Assembly (NCBI GenBank): GCA_033060915.1
Contig: CM065384.1
Span: 16,959,001 to 17,023,000, forward strand
Length of the DNA stretch: 64,000 nucleotides
Source: Euryodendron excelsum
Lineage: Eukaryota > Streptophyta > Magnoliopsida > Ericales > Pentaphylacaceae
Direction of reading: 5' to 3'
Part shown: one piece after another, positions 10,583 through 23,135 of the stretch
Numbering within the stretch: the stretch's first letter is position 1
Layout: each line of letters opens with the position of its first letter
Notes under the pieces: generated by a model
Databases searched by the model: none
Told to the model about the DNA's origin: nothing
The model's input: the letters and a program-made list of their open reading frames with translations, nothing else
Position numbers and translations under genes: made by a program

Positions 10583-12008
10583 AGAGAGGAATGCACTAGC
10601 ACCTATTGCAATGGCGCCAGGCCAAAAATTACACTAACGCCACTAGTAGTGGCGCCAGGCCATTTTTTTGGCTTGGCGCCACTAGTAGTGGCACCAGCCA
10701 TTTAGGATATGTTTAAGGTCGGCAAGCAACGTATCTTTGACTAGATTTAGGCGCCTGTACTAGTGACTACCATGCAATTTTTAGCCTAGCTTCACTAGGA
10801 GTGACTCCGGAAAGTCCGGAAATGATTTAAGGGATCGGGAATGGCCCAGAAGGCTGGAAAAGAGCAGAAACACTTAGAATAGTGTCTTGGAGGTATTTGA
10901 CTTGGAAAATGAGGATAGGATGTGTCGGAAGGGTTGACCGGGCCGTTAGTAGCAAAACGGTCAATCGGGCCGGAAATCTACCGGGACAGACTCGAACAGT
11001 CCCGGAAGAAGACTCGAGATTTGGAAACATTATTCAAAATGTTCCCAAAGGTTGCCAGTTTGATTCCCAGAGCCGGTGTGGTCGGAAAAGGTGACCGGCC
11101 CACCAGGGGAAAAATGGTCATTTCTCACCGGCTTTGCCAGAACTGACTCGGAATGATCTGAAAGGACAAAGAAAGGTTGATAATACTATAAAAAGCATTA
11201 TCGGGAAGTTACCGGTTTGATAGCCAGAGCCGGTGTGGTCGAAAAAGGAGACCGGCCCACTAGGGGCAAAACGGTCATTTTGTACCGGGTTTGTCGAAAC
11301 TGATTCGGAATGATCCAGAAGGATAAAGGAAGGTCGAGAATACTATAAGAAGAATTCTCGGGAGGTTACCGGTTTGATACCCAGAGCTGGTGTGGTTCCC
11401 GAGGCATTCAAATACCTAAGGGCAAAACGGTCATTTTGACTGGAAAGTCTCGGATTGGCCCGAAACTGACTAGAAGGCACCTAATCATGCCGGATTTCTT
11501 TTAAGACAATCTTAGACAGTCGAACTCACCGTTCTGAAGAGTCAGGTGTGGTCTCGGGAAACGTGTTGGAAAAGCCCCAAGGAGTAGTTTAGTCATTTTT
11601 CACCGAAGTGGGCTAGCAAGCACTGGTGTTGACCTGGGTTTTGAGTGTTTCCACCACTCTGACGGCGGTCTACTGATACAGGGGTTTGTTGGCAATTCCC
11701 TATATCTACCTGTTTGCAAGTATTTCCGCTACTCTGACGGTTGCGATGTTTGTGAGTATTTTCGCTACTCTGACAGTTCGCGATCATTCCCAACACTGCC
11801 TGATCTCGGGAAGCTGCTAAGGGGGACTTAGCGCCTGAGAATCAACTTTCTTGAAAGGCGTGCCTAAACGGACATTTCTGCATTAGCGGGCTAGTAGGCG
11901 CCAAAGGTGGACCGTTCTACCATCTAGGGGACTTGGGGTCTCTTCCCGGTCGACAGGTTTAAAGGGACTTACCGTTCCGAAGAGACTTTCTTTAGAAAAC
12001 GTGTCAGA

Positions 12009-12425
12009 CCGTCTCGAGGAATAAACTGTCTCGAGAGAGGGATTGGAATTGGAAAGGGGTCTTATCGTCTTTGGAAAGACATGCCTGATTGGAGTAGATT
12101 TACTGTCTCAAGGAATAAACTGTCTCGATAGAGGGATTGGAATTGGCAAGGAATCTTACCGTCTTTGGAAAGACGTGCCTAATTGGAGTACATTTACCGT
12201 CTCGAGAGAGGGATTGGAATTGGAAAGGAGTCTTACCGTCTTCGGAAAGACGTGCCTGATTGGAGTAGATTTACCATATCGAGGAATAAACTGTATCGAG
12301 AAAGGGATTGGAATTGGAAAGGAGACTTATCGTCTTCGGAAAGACGTGCCTAATTGGAGTAGATTTACTGTCTCGTGGAATCAACAGTCTCGAGAGAGGG
12401 ATTAGAATTGGAATTGGAAAGGACA
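12009..12425 (-). repeat. Tandem array in solo LTR 2 (81-bp family, expanded units of ~100 bp)
   Basis: Units begin CCGTCTCGAGGAATAAACTG and include an extra TTGGAATTGGAA-like insertion. They are longer and more diverged than in B or solo LTR 1. Confidence 0.88.
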
Positions 12426-12605
12426 ATGCCCCTAAGGGCATTTTTATCATTTTGCTTCTATTTGGGCCTGGTGGGCCGGCGAACCGATGGACAAATGGGA
12501 TTGTGACTTAGAGAGTTGGTTTTGATTAGAATACGCCCATATTGACTTGAGTACAAGTCTAGACGAAGTGTAGACTGCTGAATGGTAAAAAATGGGGTGC
12601 TTACA

Positions 12606-12705
12606 CCATAGTTTGAATGAGTTTGAGCATCTCATCCATCGTGGTCTTCATTTCGTTGACCTCTTCCCGAGAGACTTAAGATGATTCTTTAGGGTTAGTA
12701 GCCAT
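12606..12705 (-). pseudogene. gag: Element A gag, N-terminal piece
   Basis: The start codon is at 12705-12703. The reading MATNPKESS is followed by an in-frame stop, then a heptad-like stretch including VNEMKTTMDEML that matches the N-termini of B, C and D (MAANPEESSQV and onward). The gene is interrupted after about 33 codons by solo LTR 2 and resumes at 7638. Confidence 0.8.
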
Positions 12706-14251
12706 CAGTGATGCTCTTTATCGGGTGATAATGGGATCTCTAGGTGGATGCTGCCCCTTCTTGGGAGCAATATTGACTCAGTGCAGGGTGACCTCTGTAA
12801 ATAAAAAGGAAGAAAGAAAAAGACAAAAACACAAATCGCAAATCAGTTTCTGGTTTTTAGAGAGCTCTATGCAATGCATGTCCTAGGGTGCCCCTCTTTA
12901 GGAGGGAAACTAATTATGATGTATTGGCCCACTTTTGGAGATACGGGTTTCAGCCCCTGTATACAGATACTTTGCCATCATATAAGGAGCTTCACCCATT
13001 CACATATTCATCCACCCATTTGCTCGAGGAAAATAAAGAAATACATTTTAACTTTGGGTTTTAGATACAGAAGAATTAGAATACATTTTGACAGGGGGAG
13101 GGGGAACATTTTTCCTTGGGGTTACACTTATCTAGTTTTACAAAGGAAAACCTAAACTATTCCTGAGTCTTCGGATTTACCTTCGTTGGATTTAATGTCG
13201 AGGAGGTCGTTGAGAAACCTTGTTGACTGATTGCCCCTTGTCTTCTTGGCAACCCTATCTCCGTGAGCATAGAGGGATTGGGGCCCCTCTTATGGAATGA
13301 ATTGAGATGCATGCTATGAGTCCTTAGGGTTACATGGGAGCTCTTAGGGTTTGGGTAGGCTTAATGCAAGGGAGAGTGAACTAGGTGCCACTCTCTTTGG
13401 GTTGATCATATATATGAGAATGCAGTGACTTGAGTTACTTAGAACTCTTGTCTTAACATAGAATATGGGATGCACGAAAATGGATGCATAGAGTATAAGG
13501 AAAGATAATACAGTTGAAGTACATATGCATGTATAAGCAGTTAAACAGGCATTATAACAGTACGAATACAGTCATTATAACAATAGGAATAGACAGGTAT
13601 AAATGAAAATAAGAGCATTCGCCCTTTCCTCTATGGTTTTGGAAAACAGTGCGCATGTCTTAAATTTAGCAGAGGTTCTGCTATGCATGGTGTCTATATG
13701 AGCAGGAGGTTCAGGGTTCACTAATGCGTCCTAAAAAGGCTCGGTCCCCGGATCTTCAAACCTAGGCCCACTCCTCGAGGTGGTGCCATGATCGGTTGGT
13801 GATCCGAGCAGGGGAACCATCAAGAGGTCGTAAGCGAAGAAACTGACATATCATCTTGCCCACAACCAATATTCTGTTCCCCCTTTCTAACTAGAAGGGT
13901 CATATCAGGGTAAAAATTTAAATATGCAGAATGCAGGTGCACATGCAATGTGTGTGATTTTTGAAAGGGGAGGAAAGAGCCCAACAACTCCCATCCATCC
14001 TGTTCATTACATTCATGCATAACAGTTAATAAAATTTAAACAAAAAGCGCACCTACAAAACAAAGATGCAAGAGTTAGTATGTGGATGGCAAACTTAATA
14101 CAAGATAATATGAATAAGTGCATGTTTTTTTGAAAATAATTTTGAAATTTTTGTTTTGAAAATTTAAAGTGAATAGGATTGAACCAAGTTAATTGAAGAC
14201 TCTACATAGGGGAGGCGTAAAGAGGCATGACTACGGCCTAATCCTCTAAGT
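12706..14251 (-). other. Element A leader between PBS and gag
   Basis: About 1.5 kb without a supportable ORF. It contains AT-rich motifs shared with the leaders of B, C and D, such as CATGCATG-like words, an AAATAAAGAAATACATTT stretch and a conserved block near 13740-13850. Confidence 0.7.
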
Positions 14252-14270
14252 GTCCCCAGTGGAATTGCCA
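14252..14270 (-). promoter_or_regulatory. Primer binding site of element A, tRNA-Arg
   Basis: Plus-strand GTCCCCAGTGGAATTGCCA resembles the 3' end of plant tRNA-Arg(ACG) plus CCA, with two mismatches. It ends two bases before the LTR. Ogre-type elements are known to prime with tRNA-Arg. Confidence 0.85.
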
Positions 14271-14272
14271 GC

Positions 14273-17200
14273 TGTCGCGCCCAGATTTTTTGCACTCGAG
14301 GAATAAACACACAAGCAGGAAAAATATTGTACTCTCTCGTTAGAATTCATCCTCCTAGAAGAATGAGTGCGACTAGGTTTGAATTGAAAATTGATTTGGA
14401 TAAAGGGCTTTTAGAAAAGATTTGGAATCGCCACCTAACTTGGTTAAGGTGAGTTAGGTCATCTAAAAACTAAGCATAATCCGAAGACTACACTTAGGGT
14501 TTTTGAAAATTTTGAAAACACTACCTCAAAAGAGGGTTTTTAAGAAAACAGGTTGTTTGGCAACCTTTGAAAAATATTTAAGCCCTTTTCAGAAAAATAA
14601 CTCCATTTTGGTGTTTTGAAAACAGTGATCCTTGGTTCGGAGGTTGGTTACGTGTAGGGAAGACGCACTAAGCCATCACCCTACCCCGCCCTTGCGGTAC
14701 CTACATGTCTATTTACCTTAAATTCACCTATGAGAGTCTTCAACTAACAAATGTTCAATCCTATCCACTTTAGAAAAAGAATGTTTAAAAAGACATGATG
14801 CATGACATGCAAGTGCAAAAAAAGAGAGTTGGAAAATAGATTTTTGAAAGAAATTGATTTGATTTAGAAACAAATTTGAAAAGCTAGATTTGATTTTGGA
14901 AAGTTTTAGAAATTGAAAGTAGAGATTTAGAAATAGATTTTTGGAATTGGAAACTTTCAAATAAATTTTGGAATTAGAAACTTGAAAAAGGTTATGGAAT
15001 TAGAGATTTGAACAAGGTTGTGACCGCACCCATAAGGGTTGCCTACGTATCATTTTAGAGGAATAAGGTCAGTTACAGTTCAGACAAGAGTCCGATAGAA
15101 AATAGAAGATTTGATATGAAAGAAGAAGCTGAATTGGAATTTGGATTTGATTTGAATTTAGAATAGAAGACTGGAATTGGACTTTAGAATTCAAAAGATT
15201 ATAAAAATGTTTTGGAAAGATTGAGGTTTAGGAAACCTAGACTTAAGAAGATAGGATTTAGGAAAGACTCGAGGTTTAGGAAAGATTCGACTCTAACATT
15301 GGAATTGGAAGATTAGGAAAGATTGAATTTAGGAAAGATTCAAATCAGGAAAAGTTTGAATTAGGAAAGTTTCGTTTTAGAAAAGTTTTGAATTAGGCAA
15401 GGTTTCATTTTAAGAAAGTTTTGAATTAGGAAAGTTTTGATTTAGGAAAGTTTTGAAAGTTCAAAAGATTTGAATTTGGAATGTTTTGAAATAGGGAAGT
15501 TTTGAAAGTTGGAAAGTTTTGAAATTTAGAAAGCTTTAGATTTAGAAAGATTTGAAGTTTTAGGAAACTTATGGTTTAGGAAGGTATGCGATTAGGAAAG
15601 AGTAAATTAGGAAAGGTTTAGACTAGGAAGGATTGAGATTCCTATTTCCTAAAATAAGGGATTAGATTTTGTTTCTAAAAAGAGATGTTTTGATTTTGTT
15701 TTCAAAAATGGAGGATAGGATCTAGTTTCCAAAATGGGAAGATTGACTTTGGTTTTCTAAAGGGAAGATGAAGTTTTAAAAATTATAGTTTTGGGAAGAC
15801 TATAGTTTTGATGTAGGAAATAGGTTTGGGAAATATATATAGTTTTGATGTAGAAAACAAGAGGTTTTGGAAACCTAGGTTTTAAGGCCAAAATAAGGTA
15901 TTGGAAATTATGTTTTTGGGAAGGAAAATTAGGGTTTCCTAATCGTGGGTTCTAAGATTTAACTTAGACTCTAAGGAAAGAGTTTTTGGAAAGTGAGTTT
16001 TTAGAAAGGGAGATTTTTGGAAGGAAATCCTAGAGATGAGCTTTTAGAAAGTGAATTTGAAAAGAGAGAGTTTTTGAAAGGAAACTTTTGGAAGGAGATT
16101 GTTGGAAAAAGATTTAAGGAGAGATTTAGGGAGAGAGTTTTCTAAGAAGGAAACCCAGGGAGTGTTCTTAGGAAAGGAATTTGAAGAGAGCTTTTGGAAA
16201 GGAGTTTAAAAAGAAGTTTTGAAAAATAGATTTTTGGAGGGAGTTTTTGAAAACAATCTTGGAAAGGAAATTTAAAGAAGAGATTGAAGAAAATTTTTTA
16301 GAAAGTGTGTTGGAAAAGAGGTTTTTAGAAAGAAAGATTTGAAAAGAGAGAGTTTAGAAAGTTTATAAAAATATCTCACTTTTCTAAAGCGATTCTAACC
16401 ACAAGAAGGCTAGAACCACTTTAGGATAGTAGTTTTGAAAACAACGAGGATTTGAAAATATGGACCATATTAGTCACTTTAAATGTAACACTTACCTAAA
16501 GCAACCCTAGCCATGGAAAGGCTAGAACCACCTTAGGATTGTGGTTTTGAAAACAAGTTTTGAAAAAGAAGATTTTGCTGCAATTTTGAAAACGATGTTA
16601 ATGCCAGTTTTGAAAACGAGTTGAAAAACGAATTTTGGAAGAATGCAAAATTATGATATGCACAATGTAAATTGGGGTCGTGAACATACAAGGTTAGAGG
16701 CTTCACCACATAGTCAAGGGGGTCGAACCCACGTGGTCTCCGGTTAGACTAAAAGAAAGCCCCCGACACGGTGACTCTCCAATAGCCTAATCCTACACAT
16801 GGACCGAGAATTCCCTTGTTTCAAGCATGCAAGAAAGGGGGTGAAGAAGAGAGGGGATTAAAATAGAAGAAAACCCGAGTGGGTTAGGAGAGAGAAGAGG
16901 GGGAAGATGCGTAAACGTAAATAAGAAGTCTACCTTGTGTCTTCTTTATTTTGCTTTGCTTTGCGCGCTTTGCTTGTTTTGCTTCAGTCTTCGCTTCAAT
17001 CTTTAAGAGTTTCTCTTCGATCTTCAAAGCTTCATAATTGCAACAATCCAAGCCTTCAATGGAGGGTTTGAGGGTAGTGTATAAGTATATGATAGTGTGT
17101 ATGAGTGTATTGGAGGCTAGGGTTCAGAAAACCTAAAGAAGCTAGGGTTTAGGGAGACAACGAGCTTTGTATATCGAAAAGAAGGGTTTTTAGATTGAGT

Positions 17201-18895
17201 TTGTAGACCTCTTTCACGGTGGAAGAGGCTCTGTATTTATAGACAAGGGAATGACCTGGCGCCTTTTATAGTGGCATCAGGCCAAAAATGCTTCTGGCAC
17301 CACTAGGAGTGGCGGGAGGCCAAATATTGGTTTGGCGCTACTACTAGTGGCGCCAGCCACGTAGGAAAGTTTTAAGGTCGGCAAGCAACGTATCTTGAGA
17401 AGATTTGGGCGCCTGTACTAGTGACTACCATGTAATTTTTAGCATGGCTTCACTAGAAGTGACTTTGGAAGGTCCGGGAATGATTTAAGGGACTTGGATT
17501 GGCTCGGAAGGCCAAAAAAGGATAGGAACATGTAGAACAGTGTCCTAGAGGTTTTTGACTTGAAAAATGAGGATAGAATGTGTCAGAAGGGTTGATCGGG
17601 CCATTAAGGGCAAAACGGTCCATCGGGCCAGAAAGCTGCCAGGACAGACTCGGAATGTCTCGGAAGAAGATTTGAGAATTGGAAACATTATTTAGAATGT
17701 TCTCAAAGGCTACCAGTTTGGTACCCAAAGCTGGTGTGGTTGAAAAAGGTAACCGGCCCACTAGGGGCAAAATGATCATTTTGCACCGAGTTTGCCGGAA
17801 CTGACTCGGAATAATCCGGAAAGATAATGAAAGGTCTTGAATACTATAAAAAGCACTCTCGGGAGGTTACCGGTTTGATACCCAGAGCTGGTGTGGCTTT
17901 CGGGGCGTTCGGATGCCTAGGGGCAAAATGGTCATCTTGATCGAAAAGCCTCAGAATTGGCCCGAAACTAACTAGAAGACATCTAATCATGCCAGATCGT
18001 CTCTAAGACGATCTTGGAAGGGTGGACTTACCATTCTGAGGACTTCGGTGTGTTCTCAAGAAACGTGCCGGAAATGGCCCTTGGGGCAGTTTGGTCATTT
18101 TTCACCGAAGTGGGCTAGCAGGCACTGGTATTGACTTGGGTTTTGAGTGTTTCTACCACTCTGACGGCGGTCCTGTGATATAAGGGTTTGTTGGCAATTC
18201 TCTATATCAACCAGCTTGCGACTATTTCCGTTACTCTGACGGTTGCAATGTTTGCGAGTACTTCTGTTGCTCTGACGGTTCGCGATCATTCCAGAGACTG
18301 CCTAATCTCGGGAAGTTGCTAAAGGGACTTAGTGCCTGAGAAGTCAACTTTATTGAAAAGCGTGTCGAAACGGACATTTCTGCAGGGGCAGGCTAGCAGG
18401 CACCAAAGGTGGACCGTTCTACCATCTAGGGAACTTAGGGTCTCGTCCCAGTCGACAGGTTAAAGGGACTTACCATTCCAAAGAAACTTTCTTCGAAAAA
18501 TGTGCCGGATTGGATAGACTTACCGTCTCAAGGAGTCAACTTTCTCGAAAGAGGGATTGGAATTAGAATTAGAAAAAGGGACTTACCGTCTTCGAAAAGA
18601 TGTGCCTTTTGGAATTGAAAATGGGACTTACTGTCTTCGGAAAGATGTGCCTATGGGAATATGAAAAAGGGACTTACCGTCTTCGGAAAGGCGTGCCTAC
18701 GGGATTGGACCGAACAACGCCCACAAGGGCATTTTGGTTATTTTGCTTCTATTTAGGCTTGGTGGACCTGCGAAGAGATGGATAGACGGGTTTAGACTTG
18801 AAAAGTTAATTTGACTCGGAATATTTCCACATTGACTTGAATACAAGTTTGGACGGACTGTAGATCGCCGAGCGGTCAAAAATGGGGTGCTTACA
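14273..18895 (-). mobile_element. 5' LTR of element A (4.6 kb)
   Basis: It starts TGTCGCGCCCAG beside the PBS and ends GGGGTGCTTACA. The purine-rich tract covers about 15100-16380, the TATA box is at 17231-17242, and 157-bp units lie at about 17590-17960. The terminal array (18520-18720) is the short type: units of about 55-60 bp carrying CTTACCGTCTTCG..AAGA but mostly lacking the CTCGAG half. It is shared in that respect with C and D rather than with B. Confidence 0.9.
17231..17242 (-). promoter_or_regulatory. TATA box of element A 5' LTR
   Basis: CTGTATTTATAG on the plus strand, the same context as in the other LTRs. Confidence 0.7.
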
Positions 18896-19187
18896 CATAC
18901 TTGATGAAAGCTTCATTTGAACACCTTCAATCTCTTCGAATATAAAACATTTGTTTGAAGTAGAAGTTGGCGTCAATCCTCTATTCGGTTCATTGCATAG
19001 CTCTTGGAGCTCATTGCTTGATCTTGAACTTGTTGTACATTTATTTTGACAAGTGTTAGACTTAAGATTGAACTTTAAGTCTAAATTATAAACTCTATTA
19101 ATCTGCACACTAAGTAAATGCATTAGTAAAATAACACAAGGTTTAGTTATCATCAAAATCAACATGAGAATCAACCTTGAGTCAACA
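18896..19187 (-). mobile_element. First ~290 bases of the copia 3' LTR
   Basis: On the minus strand it begins TGTTGACTCAAGG directly after a polypurine tract, the usual copia LTR start. It is cut at 18895/18896 by the 5' LTR of element A. The rest should lie beyond the left edge of the window, on the far side of A. Confidence 0.65.
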
Positions 19188-19201
19188 ATCTCCCTCTTTT
19201 T
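19188..19201 (-). promoter_or_regulatory. Copia polypurine tract adjoining the 3' LTR
   Basis: The minus strand reads AAAAAGAGGGAGAT immediately before TGTTGACTC. Further tract-like copies lie in the same region, including GCAAAAAGGGGGAGAAG at about 19708-19724 and GGGGGAGAAG near 19586-19595. Repeated tracts are a Sirevirus trait. Confidence 0.7.
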
Positions 19202-19973
19202 GATGATGACAAAACCTTTGAAAAATAAATTCATATATGATTAAACGAATTGAATAGAGTTAAGTAACATACCAGTAAAAAACTCCCTCTTTGTTTCATA
19301 ATTAAGCAAATGATGCTTAGAGTATAAAAACTTTTTAAAAATAATTTTCAGGGAGTTTTTGTCAGGTAATTCAAAAACATTTTGAGGGAAATGATTCATG
19401 TTACTCCCCTTGATAACATGCTATATATATATATATATATTAAATATCATTTAATTTCCATTCAACAATTAGATATACTCTGTATCTTATCCAATTCATT
19501 TTTAAAAAAATTAGTGCAAATAATTTGAAAAAATACCATTGTTTAATTTTTCTCCTCAATGCTAGTTTAATCTTGAACAAATTCTTCTCCCCCATATTTA
19601 TCAAATTCTTCTTGTCAAATTTTCTCCAATTCTAAGTTATGTGCAATTCATTTTCTGACATGCATTGTACATGTATTGTTCAATTTTGCAATACATTTTC
19701 CAAAATTCTTCTCCCCCTTTTTGCCAATCCATCAAAAAGAGAAATATAATGGAAATTAAAGACATGTACAATAGCAAAAAAAATATTAAAACATAATAAA
19801 TTGTATAAACATGAAAACAATCAATCAAGCAAGAAATCAGAGCAGTCACATTTGTCACCAGAACAGAATTATATTTCATTCATTGAAGATTGAGATTACA
19901 AAAATTGTATAGTTATCATGTCCAAAAAAAAAAATTATGCCAGAATCAAAACAAAAGAGATGTTACAATAGGG
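19202..19973 (-). other. Copia 3' untranslated region
   Basis: AT-rich non-coding sequence with several GGGAG-type purine tracts and a TA dinucleotide run at 19422-19441. It was contiguous with 37164 onward before element B inserted. The 80-residue minus ORF at 19637-19879 spans one of the purine tracts and is not convincing as a gene. Confidence 0.65.
19969..19973. repeat. Target-site duplication of element B (partner 37164-37168)
   Basis: TAGGG precedes the 3' LTR and CAGGG follows the 5' LTR. Four of five bases match; the mismatch is a transition. Confidence 0.8.
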
Positions 19974-22900
19974 TGTCGTGCCCAGATTTTTCACACTTGA
20001 GGAAATATTCAGACAAGCGGGAAAAATGTTGTACTCTCTCGTTAGAACTCACCCTCCTAGAAGAATGAGTGCGACTAAGTTTGAATTGAAAATTGAGTTG
20101 AATAAAGGGCTTTTGAAAAAGGTTTGGAGTCGTCACCTAACTTGATTAAGGTGAGTTAGGTCACCTAAAAACTAAGAATAATATGAAGACTACACTTAAG
20201 GTTTTGGAAAACGATTTTGAAAATATCACCTCGAGAGAGAGTTTTTAGGAAACCAGGTTGTTTGGCAACCTTTGGAAAACATTTAGCCCTTTTTGAAAAA
20301 TAACTCCGTTTTGGTCTTTGAAATTAGTGATCTAAGTTCGGAGGTTGGTTACATGTAGGGAAGACGCACTAAGCCATCACCCTACCCCACCCTTTTAGTA
20401 CCTACATGTCAATCTACCCTAGATTCACCTATGAGAGTCTTCAATTAACTATTGGTCAATCCTATTCACTTTGAAAAATGATGCTTGAAAAGAAACTAAC
20501 ATGATGCATGATATGCAAGTGCAAGATATGAGGAGTTGGGAAAATAGATTTGGAAAGAAATTTGAAAAGAAATTGATTTGATTTGAAAGAGATTTGAAAT
20601 TGGATAGATTTGAAAAGTTTTGGAAATTGAAATTAGAGATTTGAAAATAGAAATTTGAAATTGGAAATTTGAAAATAGATTGGAGATTTGAAAAGATTTT
20701 GAAATTTGAAATTTGAAAAATATGGAGGAATTTGAAATTTGAAAGAAGTTGTGACCGCACCCATGAGGGTTGCCTACATATCCTTTTGGAGGAATCAGGT
20801 CAGTCGTAGTTCGGACCGGAGTCCGATTAAAAATAAAATAGTTGATTTGAAGAAGGAGATTGAATTGGAAGATTGGGAGATTGAACTTTGAATAGAGGAT
20901 TGAAAATTGGAATTTGGAATTTTGGAATTGAAAAGATTGAATTTTGATTTGAAAAGATAGAACATGGAAGAGAGATTTAGACTTATTTTGGAAAGATGGA
21001 GGTTTAAGAAACCTAGACTTAGGAAAGAGAAGAGACTTAGGAAAGATTCGACTTGACTTGGAAGGTTTAGGAGATTAGGAAAGATTAGATTTAGGAAATG
21101 TTTAAATTAGGAAAGGTCTGATTTAGGAAAGTTTTCAAATTAGAAAAGTTTCATTTTTGGAAAGTTTCAAATTAGAAAAGTTTCATTTTTGGAAAGTTTT
21201 GAGTTTGGAATGTTTCAACGTAGGAAAGTTTTGGAAATTGGGAAGTTCCGTTTTAAGAAAGGTTTTGAAATAGGAAACTGTTGAATTTAGAAATGTTTTG
21301 AATTAGGAAAGTTTTAAATTTGGAGAGTTATGACATTGGAAAGTTTTGAAATTTGGAAAGAGTCGAAAACAAGAAAGTGTTGAAAATAAGAAAGTTTTGA
21401 GTTTAGAAAGTTTTGGATTTGAAAAGATTTGAAATTTAGAAAGTTTGGAAGTTTAGAAAGATTTGAGATTAGGAAAGGTTTGAGTTTAGGAAAAGATTGG
21501 AAAGCATAGATTTGGAGAGTTAAGATTTGCAAAAGGGGTAGAATTAGGAAAGGGTTGAATTAGGAAAGATTTGAATTTTGAAATTTAAGGAATGATTTAA
21601 ATTTTAGGTTTAGGAAACTTATGGTTTAGAAAGGTAGGAAATTAGTAAGGAGTTGAGTTAGGAAAGGTTTGGATTAGGAAGGGATTGAATTTTGTTTCTA
21701 AAAACGGAGGACGGGATCTAGTTTCCTAAACGGGGAGATTGGATTTGGTTTCCTAAAGGGAAAATTTGATTTGACAAGGATTTGGAAAGGGGAAGTTTTA
21801 AAAACCCTAGATTTGAAAGTGTAGAATTTTAACGTAGAAAAGAGGTTTTGAAAATATGTATAGTTTGGGTGTAGAAAACGAGAGATTTTGGAAACCTAGG
21901 TTTGGGGCAAAGTTTGAAAATCATGTTTTTGGAAAGAAAATTAGGGTTTCCTAATTGTGAGTTCTAGGGCTTGACTTGAGCTCTAAGGAAAGAGGATTTT
22001 TGGAGATTGTGTTTTTGGAAACGAAGGTTTTCTAGAAGGGAATCCTAGGGAGGAGTTTTTGGAAAGTGAATTTGAAGATAGAGTTTTTGGAAAGAGATTT
22101 TAAAGAGAAGGAGTTTTTGGAAAGTGGACTTCGAAGAGAGCGTTTTGGAAAGGGGTTGAAAAAGGGAGCTTGGAAAAATAGATCTTCGGAGAGAGTTTTT
22201 GAAAACAATTTTGAAAAGAAGAGTTTTTGGGAAGTATGTTGAAAAAGAAGATTTTTAGGAAGATATTTTTGAATACAAAGTTTTTGGAAAGTGTAAAAAC
22301 ATCTCACTTTCCTAAAGCAATTCTAACCATAAGAGGGCTAGAACCACTTTAGGAAAGCGATTTTGAAAACAACAAGAGTTGAAAATATGGACCATGAAAG
22401 TCACTTTAAATATAACACTTTTCTAAAGCAATCCTAGTCACTAAAAAGCTAGAATCACCCTAGGATTGTGATTTTAAAAACAAGGTTTTGAAAAGGGAAT
22501 TTTGATGCAATTTTGAAAACAATTTTGAAAACGGTTTTTGGAAGATGCAAGATCACGATATGCACAATGCAAATTTGGGGTCGTGAACATACAAGGCTAA
22601 GGCTTCACGACATAATCAAGGGGGCCGAATCCACGTGGTCTCTGGTTAGACTAGAAGAAAGCCCCCGACACGGTGACTCCCCAATAGTCTAATCCTACAC
22701 ATGGATTGAGGGTTCCCTTTTTTCAAGCATGCAAAGAATGGGGGGAAAGAGATGAGGGATTAAAATAGAGAAAACCCAAGTAGGTTAGGAGAGAGAAGAG
22801 AGAGGGGGAAGTGCGGTAATTTAAATGGAGAACCTACCTTGTATCTTGTTTATTTTGCACGCCTTGCTTTCATCGGTCTTCATCTTGGTCTTGATCTTCA

Positions 22901-23123
22901 AACTTCAGATTGCAACTCTTCAAGTCTTCGAAGGAGAGTTAAAGGTTAGTGTATGAGTGTATGGGGGTGTGTATGAGTGTATAGGAGGCTAGAGTTTAGT
23001 GTATGATGGCTAGGGTTTGGAAAACCTAGCGAAACTAGGGTTTAGGAGGTGCTCGAGCACTGTATAGCGAAATATAGGATTTTTAGACTGAGTTTATGGA
23101 CCCTTTTCACGTTGGAGGAGGCT

Positions 23124-23135
23124 CTGTATTTATAG
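23124..23135 (-). promoter_or_regulatory. TATA box of element B 3' LTR
   Basis: CTGTATTTATAG on the plus strand, followed by the GGCGCC palindromic block at about 23150-23235. Confidence 0.7.

Larger units (their letters stand above)
7639..12605 (-). mobile_element. Solo LTR 2, 5.0 kb, minus orientation
   Basis: On the plus strand it starts TGTCGCGCCCAG and ends GGGGTGCTTACA, the inverse of solo LTR 1. It is flanked by a perfect CCATA duplication inside element A gag. Contents from left to right: conserved terminal block, purine-rich tract poor in C (about 8450-9900), leader with TATA box (10571-10582), palindromic block (10592-10695), 157-bp units (about 10920-11420), and a roughly 100-bp version of the tandem array (12009-12425). 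With solo LTR 1 it forms a very long inverted repeat. Confidence 0.93.
1..18895 (-). mobile_element. Element A: Tat/Ogre-like Ty3/gypsy retrotransposon, left part outside window
   Basis: Read on the minus strand the order is 5' LTR (18895-14273), PBS (14270-14252), leader, then gag starting at 12705. Gag is broken by two later solo LTRs (12605-7639 and 6619-1315) and ends at 408. The 3' internal part and 3' LTR lie beyond the left edge. The 5' LTR ends abruptly against copia LTR-like sequence at 18896, so A is inserted in a copia LTR. The right-hand target copy would be CATAC (18896-18900); its partner is off-window. The tRNA-Arg primer site, very long LTRs and the gag knuckle C-x2-H-x5-H-x4-C are features I associate with the Tat/Ogre lineage. 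Nothing in A is intact. Confidence 0.85.

Noticed and set aside
18806..19234. 142-residue minus ORF with a possible novel protein
   Set aside because: It crosses the copia LTR / element A LTR junction at 18895, and the region includes the LTR start and PPT. Not a gene.
19637..19879. Small hydrophobic ORF as a membrane or envelope protein
   Set aside because: It lies in the copia 3' untranslated region across a polypurine tract; hydrophobicity follows from T-rich sequence.
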